Both the position numbers and the translations under genes were made by a program. A stretch of 64,000 bases of DNA from Xenorhabdus doucetiae. Its GTDB lineage: Bacteria; Pseudomonadota; Gammaproteobacteria; Enterobacterales; Enterobacteriaceae. The notes under the pieces are model-generated. The model had not been told where the DNA came from and made no database searches. It saw nothing but the letters and a program-made list of their open reading frames with translations. Shown piece by piece: positions 7,651 to 17,235 of the stretch (within the stretch, counting starts at the first letter, position 1; every line of letters starts with the position of its first letter). Location of the stretch: assembly GCF_000968195.1 (NCBI RefSeq), contig NZ_FO704550.1:3286001-3350000 (forward strand), written 5' to 3'.

Positions 7651-9213
7651 TTAACTGTTGTTCCTGTTCTGACGAATGCGTCCACCACCACTACCAACAC
7701 CACGACGGGGGCGTGTTCTGCGGCGAATCGGTTCGCTGCCCAGTTCTGCTATCATTCCGCGCTGTTGTGATGGGGTTGACTGTTGGAATTCAGCCCACCA
7801 TCGCACCAACTCTTTCAGTTCATGGCGTGGTTCAATACTGGCACGTAATTCCAGTAAATCATAGGCGGCACGGAACTTCGGATGTTCCATTAGTTTATTC
7901 GCCCGTTTGCCTTGACGACGCGGCAGGCGAAGCTGAAGCAACCAGATATCGCGCATCGTGGTGGTATGGCGTTTCGGGATCGCAATGGAGCGGCACTGTT
8001 CATCAAGAATATCATTCATGGCTAACGCAAAAGCATCGTAATACTGCAATCCGCTTTCTTGTGTCAGTTTCTCTGCATGTTCAATCAGCGGATACCACAG
8101 CATGGCCGCAAATAAGAAAGCCGGATTCACTTTCTTGTCATTTTGCAAGCGAAAATCGGTATTTTTCAGCACCTGTGCCAGCAGTTTTTCCATCGGTGAA
8201 TCATCACCTTGGGTAAAACTGCGCTGAATCAGCGGAAACAATGGCTGGAACAGATGATATTCCCGCAGCAGTTTATAGGTCTTGTAACCTTGCCCTGACT
8301 GTAACAGTTTGAGAGATTCTTCGAACAGACGGGCTGATGGAATCTCTTTCAACAGAAAGGCGAGACGCGGGATAGGTTCCGCCGTGGCTGGCTCAATGGT
8401 CATATCCAGTTTGCCGGCGAAACGGACAGCACGCAGCATCCGCACGGGATCTTCCCGATAGCGGGTTTCCGGATCACCAATCAGGCGAATGATGCCTGCG
8501 TTCAGATCGGCCATGCCACCGATGTAATCCCGCAGGGCGAAGTCTTCAATGCCATAGTAGAGGCTATTGATCGTGAAATCGCGGCGCACTGCATCTTCTT
8601 CCACTGAACCGAAAATATTATCACGCAGTAACATACCGCTTTGAGCTTTATGTGACTGGCTGCGGTCATTGTTTTCTATTTGATCATGTGGCCCGCGGAA
8701 AGTCGCCACTTCAATCACATCCGGGCCAAACATGATATGGGCAAGGCGAAAACGGCGCCCGACCAGACGACAGTTACGGAACAGTTTACGAACTTGCTCA
8801 GGTGTCGCATTGGTAGCGATATCAAAATCTTTGGGTTTTTTGTGCAGCAAGAGATCACGCACTCCGCCACCGACCAGATAAGCCTCAAAACCGGATTTAT
8901 TCAGGCGATACAAAACCTTCAGGGCATTATCACTAATGTCTTTACGTGAAATAGGGTGCTGCTCTCGTGGGATCACCGTGATCGGAGAGTCCGAAGGCGT
9001 TGCCTTGGCGGATTTTTTCTTCATTTTGTCGTTTTCGGCATGTGATGAAGATGAATGATTCCCTCTGCGACGTTTACGCAGAGGGCTGCTCTCTGTTTGA
9101 GCAGAATGGTCAGATACGGTGACTGGCCTTTCACTGACTGCCTGTACGTCGCGCTTTGCCCTGTGTTCGCGAATTAGCAAATTACGGCAGAAAGTTGCTA
9201 CTCGGTTAAAAAT
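7651..9213 (-). CDS. pcnB: Poly(A) polymerase I, starting at an AUU codon
   Basis: Adds poly(A) tails to RNA 3' ends and so promotes decay by exonucleases; it is of the nucleotidyltransferase superfamily. The catalytic motif is LVGGGVRDLLL with the Asp pair in PKDFDIATNA. The downstream RNA-binding part and a basic Arg-rich tail are present. The first conventional start in frame is TTG at 9180, but family-like sequence extends upstream as FNRVATFCRN, matching the E. coli N-terminus FTRVANFCRK. That reading begins at ATT 9213-9211 with GAGGTG five to six bases before it and a stop three codons further up the preceding leader. E. coli pcnB is known to start at AUU, so I place the start there (520 residues). 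It is followed directly by folK. Confidence 0.93.
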   Translation of the reverse strand: MFNRVATFCRNLLIREHRAKRDVQAVSERPVTVSDHSAQTESSPLRKRRRGNHSSSSHAENDKMKKKSAKATPSDSPITVIPREQHPISRKDISDNALKVLYRLNKSGFEAYLVGGGVRDLLLHKKPKDFDIATNATPEQVRKLFRNCRLVGRRFRLAHIMFGPDVIEVATFRGPHDQIENNDRSQSHKAQSGMLLRDNIFGSVEEDAVRRDFTINSLYYGIEDFALRDYIGGMADLNAGIIRLIGDPETRYREDPVRMLRAVRFAGKLDMTIEPATAEPIPRLAFLLKEIPSARLFEESLKLLQSGQGYKTYKLLREYHLFQPLFPLIQRSFTQGDDSPMEKLLAQVLKNTDFRLQNDKKVNPAFLFAAMLWYPLIEHAEKLTQESGLQYYDAFALAMNDILDEQCRSIAIPKRHTTTMRDIWLLQLRLPRRQGKRANKLMEHPKFRAAYDLLELRASIEPRHELKELVRWWAEFQQSTPSQQRGMIAELGSEPIRRRTRPRRGVGSGGGRIRQNRNNS

Positions 9214-9225
9214 GGTACACCTCGA
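9211..9225 (-). promoter_or_regulatory. Ribosome site and AUU start of pcnB
   Basis: On the minus strand the sequence reads GAGGTGTACC then ATT. The Shine-Dalgarno match is good while the start codon is inefficient. This is the arrangement that limits PcnB synthesis in E. coli. Confidence 0.8.
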
Positions 9226-9329
9226 TAGTGACTAATCAATTAAAACAAAAAACAGCCGCCAATCATAACTTACTGGACATTTTTTGAGAATGCTTATAGC
9301 GCTAATAGAAAGACTTTATTTAACCTGAT

Positions 9330-10214
9330 CTATGGGTTATGTTTCTTTGGCGGAACCGCGTTTATATTCCAACCGACAATCGCTTGCTGTAGCAGTTGCT
9401 CGGTGGTGAGATCTTGCCAGCCTGCGATAGCGGGTTGATTCAAAAATGATAACGCATCAATAAGCAATGGTCTTGGATCGCCCAAGGGGATCGGCTGGGC
9501 ATGATTTTGCTTCGAAAGTTTATTTCCCTCTTTATTTAGCACGAGAGGTAAATGCACATAATCGGGTGCTGCAAAATGCAAGCGCTGATACAGAGATAGC
9601 TGGCGAACCGTGGGTTCAATTAAATCCGCGCCTCTGACAATTTCAGTGATGCCTTGATAGTTATCATCAATAACCACGACAAGATTATAGGCAAATAAAC
9701 CGTCTTTGCGATAAATAATGAAATCTTCCTCAGCCATTTCAGTGGATACAGTGATATGGCCCTGCAATTTATCGTCAAAACCATAAACCGGATGATGCTG
9801 TTTCAGGCGAATGGCGGCGTTATGCGCTGGCAGGTGCAGATGCCGGCAATGACCATCATAAAAGCCGCCCCGTTGCTGGATGCGTTGGCGGCTACAGATG
9901 CAGCAATAGCTATCGCCTTGCTGTTTTAATTGATCAAGGATGGCACGGTAAGCGTCATGGCGTTGGGATTGGTAGAGCACTGCGCCATCCCAGCAAAGTC
10001 CGTAATGCTCAAGAGCTTGCAATATCCGGTTGGCAGCGCCGGCAACTTCCCGTGGGGGATCAATATCATCAATCCGCATCAACCATTTTCCGTGGCAAGC
10101 GCGGGCTTGCAGATAACTGCCCAGTGCCGTCACCAGGGAACCAAAATGGAGATCGCCGGAAGGAGAGGGTGCGAAGCGCCCAATATATAACGAGGAATGT
10201 TCAGATTGCGTCAT
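9330..10214 (-). CDS. gluQ: Glutamyl-Q tRNA(Asp) synthetase
   Basis: Attaches glutamate to queuosine in the anticodon of tRNA(Asp). It is a paralogue of GluRS lacking the anticodon-binding domain, which explains the 294-residue length. FAPSPSGDLHFGS (HIGH-class) is at 14-26, and KLSKQNHA is the KMSKS-class motif. A zinc site is likely from CCICSRQRI and the later GGFYDGHC. It lies just downstream of dksA on the same strand, as in E. coli. Confidence 0.95.
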   Translation of the reverse strand: MTQSEHSSLYIGRFAPSPSGDLHFGSLVTALGSYLQARACHGKWLMRIDDIDPPREVAGAANRILQALEHYGLCWDGAVLYQSQRHDAYRAILDQLKQQGDSYCCICSRQRIQQRGGFYDGHCRHLHLPAHNAAIRLKQHHPVYGFDDKLQGHITVSTEMAEEDFIIYRKDGLFAYNLVVVIDDNYQGITEIVRGADLIEPTVRQLSLYQRLHFAAPDYVHLPLVLNKEGNKLSKQNHAQPIPLGDPRPLLIDALSFLNQPAIAGWQDLTTEQLLQQAIVGWNINAVPPKKHNP

Positions 10215-10271
10215 AACAGATTCAATATAGGGGCATACGGCGCTATTGAGCGCCGTACTTAACCCTATTCG

Positions 10272-10727
10272 TTAGCCAGCCATTTGCTTTTCACGAATTT
10301 CGGCCAACGTCTTACAGTCAATACATAAATCGGCTGTTGGGCGAGCTTCTAAACGGCGAATGCCGATTTCAACCCCACAGGATTCACAATAACCAAAGTC
10401 CTCTTCCTCGACTTTTTTCAGCGTTTTCTCGATCTTTTTGATCAACTTACGCTCACGATCCCGGTTACGTAATTCAAGACTGAACTCTTCTTCTTGCGCC
10501 GCACGGTCAACTGGATCAGGGAAGTTTGCTGCCTCATCTTGCATATGAGATACAGTACGGTCTACTTCATCCCTGAGTTGATTGCGCCATGCTTCCAGAA
10601 TCAGCTTGAAATGCTTTAACTGGGCATCGTTCATGTATTCTTCGCCTGGCTTTTCCTGGTAAGGTTCTACCCCAGCGATGGCGAGAATGCTCAAGGACGA
10701 GGTTTTACGTTTTTGCCCTTCTTGCAT
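10272..10727 (-). CDS. dksA: RNA polymerase-binding transcription factor DksA
   Basis: Binds the RNA polymerase secondary channel and works with ppGpp in the stringent response. The coiled-coil with its acidic tip (DPVDRAAQEEE) and the zinc finger CESCGVEIG...CIDC are intact. The start MQEGQKRKTSS at 10727 has an AAGGAG site and gives 151 residues, the standard enterobacterial length; upstream codons do not fit the family. RelA, which makes ppGpp, is also in this window. Confidence 0.98.
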   Translation of the reverse strand: MQEGQKRKTSSLSILAIAGVEPYQEKPGEEYMNDAQLKHFKLILEAWRNQLRDEVDRTVSHMQDEAANFPDPVDRAAQEEEFSLELRNRDRERKLIKKIEKTLKKVEEEDFGYCESCGVEIGIRRLEARPTADLCIDCKTLAEIREKQMAG

Positions 10728-10924
10728 AATGCTTCTCCTTACACACGCACTATCAAACGGCCCCCAACAGTAGGGGGAAAAAAATAGGCCGCTATAAATA
10801 ACAGATGACTGCGAGGTTGGCAATTGTTCCTGCCATTAGTTTTGCAATGGTGTGAAGGCTGACATGTTTACTGCCTAAATATATTACAAAACACCTCTCA
10901 TTAGCATGATCTGTTTACAAATTA

Positions 10925-11632
10925 TCACATTGATAGAAAAGGTAATTTGTGACTGAGAACCATCCCATTTTCTGTCATGCTGGCCTGATAACAGATTACT
11001 TCGACCCCGGATTGGCACGCTTGTTCCAAAAGAAGCGCATAATCAGGGTCAATATGTTTTGCTGCCGCAACCTGACTGATCCCAGAATGTAAAACAGCAA
11101 ATAACAAGACAGCACGCTGACCTTGTTGTGCTATCAATGATAGCTCACGTAAATGTTTTTGCCCCCGAATTGTGACGGCATCAGGAAAATATCCACAGTT
11201 TTCTTGTAACAATGTCACTGACTTGACTTCAATATAGCAATCAACTCTTTGTTTTGCTTGTAACAATAAATCGATACGGCTTTTCTCTTCGCCATAGCGA
11301 ATTTCACGATGAATATACTCATATCCAGACAATTCCGAGATAATATTGTGTTCAATGGCCTGATAAACCAACTCATTGGCCCTGAGGGTATTGACACAAA
11401 TCCAGTGCCCCTCTTGGGTCTGCGTCAATTCCCAGCTATGCGGGTACTTGCGCTTGGGATTATCTGAGGTGGAATACCACACGGTATCTCCCGGCGTAGC
11501 GCAGCCTGTCATGGCACCCGTGTTGGCACAGTGTATTGTGAGCGTTTCCCCTGCCGGCGTGAGGACATCTGCAAGAAAGCGTTTATAGCGGCGGATTAAG
11601 GTAGCAGACTTCAGGGGAGGTGAAAATTCCAT
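10925..11632 (-). CDS. sfsA: Sugar fermentation stimulation protein SfsA
   Basis: A 235-residue DNA-binding or nuclease-like protein named from E. coli effects on maltose metabolism. Family segments include RYKRFLADV, IHCANTGAMTGC, and the PD-(D/E)XK-like SRIDLLLQ...DCYIEVKSVTL. It is divergent from hrpB. thpR (ligT), which sits between them in E. coli, is absent. The precise biochemical function is unsettled for the family. Confidence 0.95.
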   Translation of the reverse strand: MEFSPPLKSATLIRRYKRFLADVLTPAGETLTIHCANTGAMTGCATPGDTVWYSTSDNPKRKYPHSWELTQTQEGHWICVNTLRANELVYQAIEHNIISELSGYEYIHREIRYGEEKSRIDLLLQAKQRVDCYIEVKSVTLLQENCGYFPDAVTIRGQKHLRELSLIAQQGQRAVLLFAVLHSGISQVAAAKHIDPDYALLLEQACQSGVEVICYQASMTENGMVLSHKLPFLSM

Positions 11633-11732
11633 AAACTTTCCTTTATAACCAGTGGGCGAAAGTGTTCAGTGATCAAAAAGACGCTAATGCTACAATGGCA
11701 TCCATTGAAAGTTAATTCATTATGGTACTCCT

Positions 11733-14225
11733 TTGTCATCGCCTATTTATGATTTATTACCCATTCATGACGTCGTGGAAGCTGTGATTGCTGAATTGCA
11801 AACATCGAAGCAAGTGTTATTGCACGCGCCAACGGGAGCGGGAAAATCGACCGGATTGCCATTGGCGATCTTACGCCAAGCACCGTTGGCAGGACGCATC
11901 ATTATGCTGGAACCCCGGCGTATTGCGGCACGGAGTGTGGCTGAACGTCTGGCCGAACAATTCAATGAGCCGGTTGGGATGACCGTCGGCTACCGGATGC
12001 GTGCGGAAACCAAAGTGAGTGCGGCAACCCGCCTTGAAGTCGTGACTGAAGGAATTCTGACGCGGATGTTGCAACAAGATCCTGAATTGAGCGGCGTCTC
12101 TCTGGTGATCCTGGATGAATTCCATGAACGCAGTTTACAGGCCGATCTGGCCTTGGCACTGCTGCTGGATGTGCAGGAAGGGTTGCGCGACGACCTGCGG
12201 ATCTTGGTGATGTCGGCAACATTGGATAACCAGCGCCTTTCCGCTTTATTACCCGATGCTCCGGTGATTGTGTCAGAAGGGCGCAGCTATCCGGTCACGA
12301 GATCTTATCATCCACTTTCCCCTCATCAACCGTTTGAACAATCCGTCGCCTCGGCGGTATTGCAGTTATTGCAGCAGGAGACAGGATCGTTATTGCTGTT
12401 TCTGCCGGGTGTTGGTGAAATCCAGCGGGTGTTGTCGCAACTGGAGGGCAAGGTCAATGACGACACGCTGTTGTGTCCATTGTATGGCGCATTGTCATTG
12501 TCAGAACAACGCAAAGCTATTGCGGCATCGCCAGCGGGGATGCGCAAGGTCGTACTGGCGACCAATATTGCAGAAACCAGTTTGACGATTGAAGGCATCC
12601 GGCTGGTGGTAGACAGCGGGCTGGAACGCACCAGCCGGTTTGATCCGAAAAATGGCCTGACGCGCTTAATCACCCAACGCATCAGTCAGGCATCGATGGT
12701 TCAGCGGGCAGGACGCGCCGGACGATTAGAGGCCGGTGTTTGCTGGCACTTATTGAGTCAGGAACAGGCAGAACGAGCCAGAGAGCACGGCGAACCGGAG
12801 ATCTTGCATTCCGATCTCAGCGGTTTACTGCTTTCTTTATTGCAATGGGGATGCCGTGACAGCAGCCAGCTTCATTGGCTGGACAATCCGCCCCAACCGG
12901 CATTGGCGGTTGCCGAATCCCTGCTATTGCGGCTGAGGGCATTGGACGATAACCAACAACTGACCGCCCGTGGCTGGCAAATGGCGGAATCCGGTAGTGA
13001 ACCGCGTCTGGCGGCGATATTGTATTCAGGTAAAGAAAAATGTTCAGCTCAAGAACAAGACCGTGCCGCATTGTTCACGGCAGCGAAATTGGTTGCCATT
13101 CTGGAAGAGCCGCCGCGTCGTGGGCAGCCTGATTTGCTTTATTGGATGACGGCGAATCAGCGTCATTGGCAGCAACGAACCAACCAGCTTATCAGGAATT
13201 TTACGAAGAAAAGGGAGGGTACAAGCCACCCTAATCACCCCAGACTGGATCTGGTGCCGGAACTCTTGGTACAAGGGTTTCCCGACCGGATCGCCAAAAA
13301 CCGCGATAATCTTGGGCGTTTTCAGTTAGCCAATGGCTTGGGGGTGGCGCTGGAGCGCGAAGAACCCCTTTCGGCAGAGACTTGGCTGGTGATCCCCGCA
13401 TTACAGCAAGGAAAGGATCATCCTGATGCACGGGTTTTGCTGGCTTGCCCGTTGGACATCGAACAGATCATAAAGCAATTTCCCTTGCTGTTTACTGAAC
13501 AGACAGCCGTAGAGTGGGATGATAGCAAAGGTGCGTTACGGGCATGGAAGCGTTTGCAATGTGAGCGATTAATTGTCAAAGCACAGCCATTGGCAAAACC
13601 TTCGGCAGCGGAATTACAGCAAGCCTTGCTGAATTGGGTCAGGCAGGAAGGATTGTCGGTGTTGAATTGGTCAGCGGAGGCATTGCAATTGCGCATTCGC
13701 CTGCAAAGGGCGACAGAATGGCTACCGGGAGTGGCATGGCCTGCGGTTGATGACGCAGCATTGTTGAACTCCCTTGAACAGTGGTTGCTTCCTGCCTTGG
13801 GGAATGTTGGGGACTTGAAAGGATTACGCCAGATTGAGTTGTCTTCCTGTTTGATGGGATTACTTGATTGGCAGCAGCGGCAAATACTGGATAATGAATT
13901 GCCTACTAATTACACTGTACCCACAGGCAGCCGGATCACGATCCGGTATTTCAGTGATAAACCTCCAGTGCTGTCAGTGAGAATGCAGGAAATGTACGGA
14001 GAGCAGCAAAATCCAGTCTTGGCGAAAGGGCGCATTCCGATTGTCATTGAACTGTTATCGCCTGCCCATCGTCCATTACAAATCACGCAAGATCTCGCCG
14101 CATTTTGGCGGGGAACGTATCGTGAGGTGCAAAAAGAGATGAAAGGGCGTTACCCCAAACATTTGTGGCCGGATGATCCTGCCAATACGCCACCGACCCG
14201 GCGCGTGAAAAAGTATCAAACGTGA
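11733..14225 (+). CDS. hrpB: ATP-dependent RNA helicase HrpB
   Basis: A DEAH-family helicase of unknown cellular role. APTGAGKST is near residue 33, the DEFH box in VILDEFHERSLQ near 125, SATLDNQRL (motif III) near 159, and VQRAGRAGRLEAG (motif VI) near 330, followed by the HrpB C-terminal domain. It has 830 residues versus about 809 in E. coli. The best start is a TTG at 11733 (MSSPIYDLL matches the E. coli MSS start); no in-frame ATG precedes it. The C-terminus PTRRVKKYQT is normal. The acidic tract of mrcB follows immediately after its stop. Confidence 0.94.
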   Translation: MSSPIYDLLPIHDVVEAVIAELQTSKQVLLHAPTGAGKSTGLPLAILRQAPLAGRIIMLEPRRIAARSVAERLAEQFNEPVGMTVGYRMRAETKVSAATRLEVVTEGILTRMLQQDPELSGVSLVILDEFHERSLQADLALALLLDVQEGLRDDLRILVMSATLDNQRLSALLPDAPVIVSEGRSYPVTRSYHPLSPHQPFEQSVASAVLQLLQQETGSLLLFLPGVGEIQRVLSQLEGKVNDDTLLCPLYGALSLSEQRKAIAASPAGMRKVVLATNIAETSLTIEGIRLVVDSGLERTSRFDPKNGLTRLITQRISQASMVQRAGRAGRLEAGVCWHLLSQEQAERAREHGEPEILHSDLSGLLLSLLQWGCRDSSQLHWLDNPPQPALAVAESLLLRLRALDDNQQLTARGWQMAESGSEPRLAAILYSGKEKCSAQEQDRAALFTAAKLVAILEEPPRRGQPDLLYWMTANQRHWQQRTNQLIRNFTKKREGTSHPNHPRLDLVPELLVQGFPDRIAKNRDNLGRFQLANGLGVALEREEPLSAETWLVIPALQQGKDHPDARVLLACPLDIEQIIKQFPLLFTEQTAVEWDDSKGALRAWKRLQCERLIVKAQPLAKPSAAELQQALLNWVRQEGLSVLNWSAEALQLRIRLQRATEWLPGVAWPAVDDAALLNSLEQWLLPALGNVGDLKGLRQIELSSCLMGLLDWQQRQILDNELPTNYTVPTGSRITIRYFSDKPPVLSVRMQEMYGEQQNPVLAKGRIPIVIELLSPAHRPLQITQDLAAFWRGTYREVQKEMKGRYPKHLWPDDPANTPPTRRVKKYQT

Positions 14226-14298
14226 TCGGCGGGATGACGATGAAGATGATGATGATGATAAAAATGATGATTTTGACGACGACGATGAGGATCAAGTC
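14221..14298 (+). other. Relic acidic N-terminal tract of mrcB, in frame but without a start
   Basis: The codons read RDRRDDDEDD, then further Asp-rich residues, then DDEDQV just before the mrcB ATG. This is the counterpart of the acidic region in the long (alpha) form of E. coli PBP1B. The frame is closed by TGA at 14206, and only ATC, AAA and similar codons lie between. Confidence 0.7.
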
Positions 14299-16629
14299 AT
14301 GACGAAAAAAGGGAAGAACGTCCGCCGTTCTCAGCCCCGTCCGCCTAAAAGAGGGGGGCGCTGGTTTTTATGGTTGCTGCTAAAAATCTTTATTGTGCTG
14401 GCGGTGCTCACAGTGATTTATGGCTTCTATCTGGATAACAAAATTCGCCAGCGTATTGACGGGAAAGTCTGGGATTTACCGGCAGCCGTGTACGGACGGG
14501 TAGTCAATCTTGAACCCGGTATGAATTACAGCAAGGATGAAATGGTTCAATTGCTGGAAGGCATGCAGTATCGGAAAGTGGCAAAAATCACCCGTGAAGG
14601 GGAATTCATGGTCAAAGGGAATAGCATTGAGATGCTGCGTCGCCCATTTGATTTCCCGGATGGTCAGGAAGGACAAATTCAAGCCCGCCTGACCTTTCAG
14701 AACAATCACCTTGCCAGCATCGAAAATATAGACAATCAGCGGCAGTTTGGTTTCTTCCGCCTTGATCCCAAACTGATTACGATGATGCAGTCGGCGAATG
14801 GCGAACAGCGTCTGTTTGTTCCGCGTAAAGGCTTCCCTGATTCACTGGTCAGGACGTTGCTGGAAACAGAAGATCGTTATTTCTATGAACATGGCGGGGT
14901 CAGGCCGCTTTCCATTGCCCGCGCGGCATTGGCTAATCTGATGGCGGGGCGTGCCGTTCAGGGGGGCAGCACCCTGACACAGCAATTGGCGAGAAACCTG
15001 TTCCTCTCAAATGAACGCACCCTGAGCCGTAAAGCGAATGAAGCGCTGATGGCAATCCTGTTAGATGCACGTTACAGCAAAGATCGTGTGCTTGAATTGT
15101 ACTTGAACGAAGTTTTTCTGGGGCAGAGTGGTGATGAGCAGATCCACGGTTTCCCGCTGGCGAGTCAGTACTACTTTGGCAGCCCGATTAGTGAATTAAC
15201 CTTGGATCAGCAGGCTTTGTTGGTGGGCATGGTGAAAGGCGCATCGGTGTATAACCCGTGGCGTCATCCCCAAAAGGCGCTGGAACGCCGCAATATTGTT
15301 CTGAAAATTCTCCAGAGCCGAAACATTATCACGCAAAAAGAGTATGACACGCTGAGTGCCCGTTCACTGGGTGTCAAACCGAAAAGTGAAAGTCTGACAC
15401 CGCAACCCGCTTTTATGCAGCTCGTGCGGCAGGAATTGCAGGAAAAGTTAGGCGATAAGGTTAATGACTTATCGGGGGTAAAAATCTTCACGACGTTAGA
15501 TCCGGTTGCACAGGATGCGGCAGAAGAGTCGGTTGAAAAGGGCGTGGCTGCCCTGCGAAAAGCCCGCAAGGTTGCTGACTTGGAAGGGGCAATGGTGGTG
15601 GTTGACCGTTTCAGCGGTGAAATTCGTGCGATGGTTGGCGGCTCCCAACCACAGTATGCCGGATTTAACCGTGCATTGAATGCCCGCCGTTTGATTGGTT
15701 CGCTGGCAAAACCAGCCACTTATCTGACGGCATTGAGTCAACCGGATAAATATCGCCTGAATACCTGGCTGTCGGATGAACCTATTTCTATTCCTCAGTC
15801 GGGTGGAAAGCCTTGGGAACCGAGGAACTTTAGCCGCACTTTCAGTGGGCGAGTAATGGTGATCGATGCGTTAGCGCGTTCAATGAATGTCCCGACCGTG
15901 AATTTGGGGCTGGATGTTGGGTTAGATCGCATTGCCAGTACCTTAGTTTCACTGGGGATTCCGGCAAAAGAGATCCAGCAAATCCCGGCCATGTTGTTGG
16001 GCGCGATTAGCCTGACGCCAATGGAAATGGCGCAAGAGTTCCAGACGATTGCCAGTGGCGGTAATCGGGCAAAACTTTCTGCGTTACGCTCCATCATTGC
16101 AGAAGACGGTACGGTGATTTACCAGAGCTATCCACAGGCAGAACGGGCTGTTCCTCCCCAAGCTGCTTATCTGACACTGTACGGTATGCAGCAAGTGATT
16201 GCCCGCGGTACAGGCCGATCACTGGCTGGAAAATATGGTCAATATAATCTGGCCGGTAAGACCGGCACGACGAACGATCTTCGTGACAGTTGGTTTACGG
16301 GAATTGATGGTAAGGAAGTTGTGGTTGTCTGGACGGGGCGTGATAACTATGGCCCGACCAATTTGACCGGCGCGACGGGGGCACTGACGATTTACCGCCG
16401 TTATCTGGAAAACGAAACGCCACTGGCACTGAATAACCGCCCACCGGAAGGTATTGTGGATATGTCCGTCAATGAAGACGGCAGTTTCAACTGCGAGGGC
16501 GGCGGTATCAGAGTCTTGCCGGTTTGGACGGATGATCCACAGGGATTGTGCCAGCAATCGGTACAACAGCCGATAGAGGAGAATGCAGAAGAAGCCCCCG
16601 GCTGGCTGCGTGAGATGTTTGGTCAGTGA
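14299..16629 (+). CDS. mrcB: Penicillin-binding protein 1B (bifunctional class A PBP), short gamma-type start
   Basis: Synthesises and cross-links peptidoglycan at the inner membrane. In order: short basic cytoplasmic tail, one transmembrane helix (WFLWLLLKIFIVLAVLTVIYG, about 22-42), UB2H domain, glycosyltransferase (EDRYFYEHGG with the catalytic Glu, QGGSTLTQQLARNLFL), and transpeptidase (GSLAK, SMN, KTGTT). It has 776 residues. The ATG at 14299 has GAGGA seven bases before it and matches the internal Met46 start of E. coli PBP1B-gamma. Upstream, 26 codons in frame still encode an acidic stretch like the alpha-form N-terminus, but no start codon lies between a TGA at 14206 and 14299. Confidence 0.95.
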   Translation: MTKKGKNVRRSQPRPPKRGGRWFLWLLLKIFIVLAVLTVIYGFYLDNKIRQRIDGKVWDLPAAVYGRVVNLEPGMNYSKDEMVQLLEGMQYRKVAKITREGEFMVKGNSIEMLRRPFDFPDGQEGQIQARLTFQNNHLASIENIDNQRQFGFFRLDPKLITMMQSANGEQRLFVPRKGFPDSLVRTLLETEDRYFYEHGGVRPLSIARAALANLMAGRAVQGGSTLTQQLARNLFLSNERTLSRKANEALMAILLDARYSKDRVLELYLNEVFLGQSGDEQIHGFPLASQYYFGSPISELTLDQQALLVGMVKGASVYNPWRHPQKALERRNIVLKILQSRNIITQKEYDTLSARSLGVKPKSESLTPQPAFMQLVRQELQEKLGDKVNDLSGVKIFTTLDPVAQDAAEESVEKGVAALRKARKVADLEGAMVVVDRFSGEIRAMVGGSQPQYAGFNRALNARRLIGSLAKPATYLTALSQPDKYRLNTWLSDEPISIPQSGGKPWEPRNFSRTFSGRVMVIDALARSMNVPTVNLGLDVGLDRIASTLVSLGIPAKEIQQIPAMLLGAISLTPMEMAQEFQTIASGGNRAKLSALRSIIAEDGTVIYQSYPQAERAVPPQAAYLTLYGMQQVIARGTGRSLAGKYGQYNLAGKTGTTNDLRDSWFTGIDGKEVVVVWTGRDNYGPTNLTGATGALTIYRRYLENETPLALNNRPPEGIVDMSVNEDGSFNCEGGGIRVLPVWTDDPQGLCQQSVQQPIEENAEEAPGWLREMFGQ

Positions 16630-16662
16630 TAATTTATTGATAAGTCATAAAATATAATATAT

Positions 16663-16691
16663 AGCTCCCTGCCGAAAATGGGTGGGGAGCT
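16663..16691 (+). terminator. Terminator of mrcB
   Basis: AGCTCCCTGCC pairs with GGTGGGGAGCT around GAAAATG, with TA-rich sequence after. From here to 16902 no gene is visible; the stretch is AT-rich and ends in the leader of the first paralogue. Confidence 0.75.
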
Positions 16692-16824
16692 TAATTATTA
16701 AATATCTTCTCGTTAAGAAACCTCAGATCATGCCACTTTGGATAAATTTCTCTGCGTAGGGGAAATGCTTTATATTTTACGAACAATTACTTATTTTTAC
16801 CCGTTTGGTATTTTAATTTAAATA

Positions 16825-16902
16825 ACTATATAAATTAAATAAGTCTCTTTAATAAATAGGTGCTTATAATAAACAATCTTTAAACTAAAGTAGGATAAAA
16901 AC
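16825..16902 (+). repeat. Leader repeat, copy 1 (upstream of first paralogue)
   Basis: AT-rich leader shared by all three paralogues: AAATTAAATAA, CTCTTTAAATAA-like, TTATAATAAA, then TAGGATAAAAA before the ATG. TTATAATAAA includes a good -10-like TATAAT. The other copies are at 18802-18873 and 19732-19803, so each paralogue seems to carry its own promoter and ribosome site (AGGAT). Confidence 0.7.
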
Positions 16903-17235
16903 ATGCCATTCCTGAGACCCTTTAGAAATAAATTTATTCCGGGTGATTTAATCTATGGCTTAAGGGGACAGAGGAGGAGATATATTGATTTCGTTTCTGC
17001 TTTTATCGATGCCAGAGGGCTAAATGATGATAATGCATGGCCACCCATCTACATTGATGATTATGTAGTTCCTCCGGAAAAAAATGTATGGAGGATGTTA
17101 TCAAACGTAATAAGGGAAATGTGGATTATTGCAAAGGAAAATTAAACTATATTAAAATTCATCATAATGAGTACCAAGGATATTCGAAAGATTTTTTTGA
17201 AAATTTAAGACAAAATAAGAAATATAGTAGTGTTG

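Noticed and set aside
7676..8216. Long plus-strand ORFs antisense to pcnB
   Set aside because: They mirror a well-conserved gene and have no recognisable protein features.
11871..13696. Many antisense ORFs within hrpB
   Set aside because: Shadows of a high-GC coding frame; hrpB is intact and conserved.
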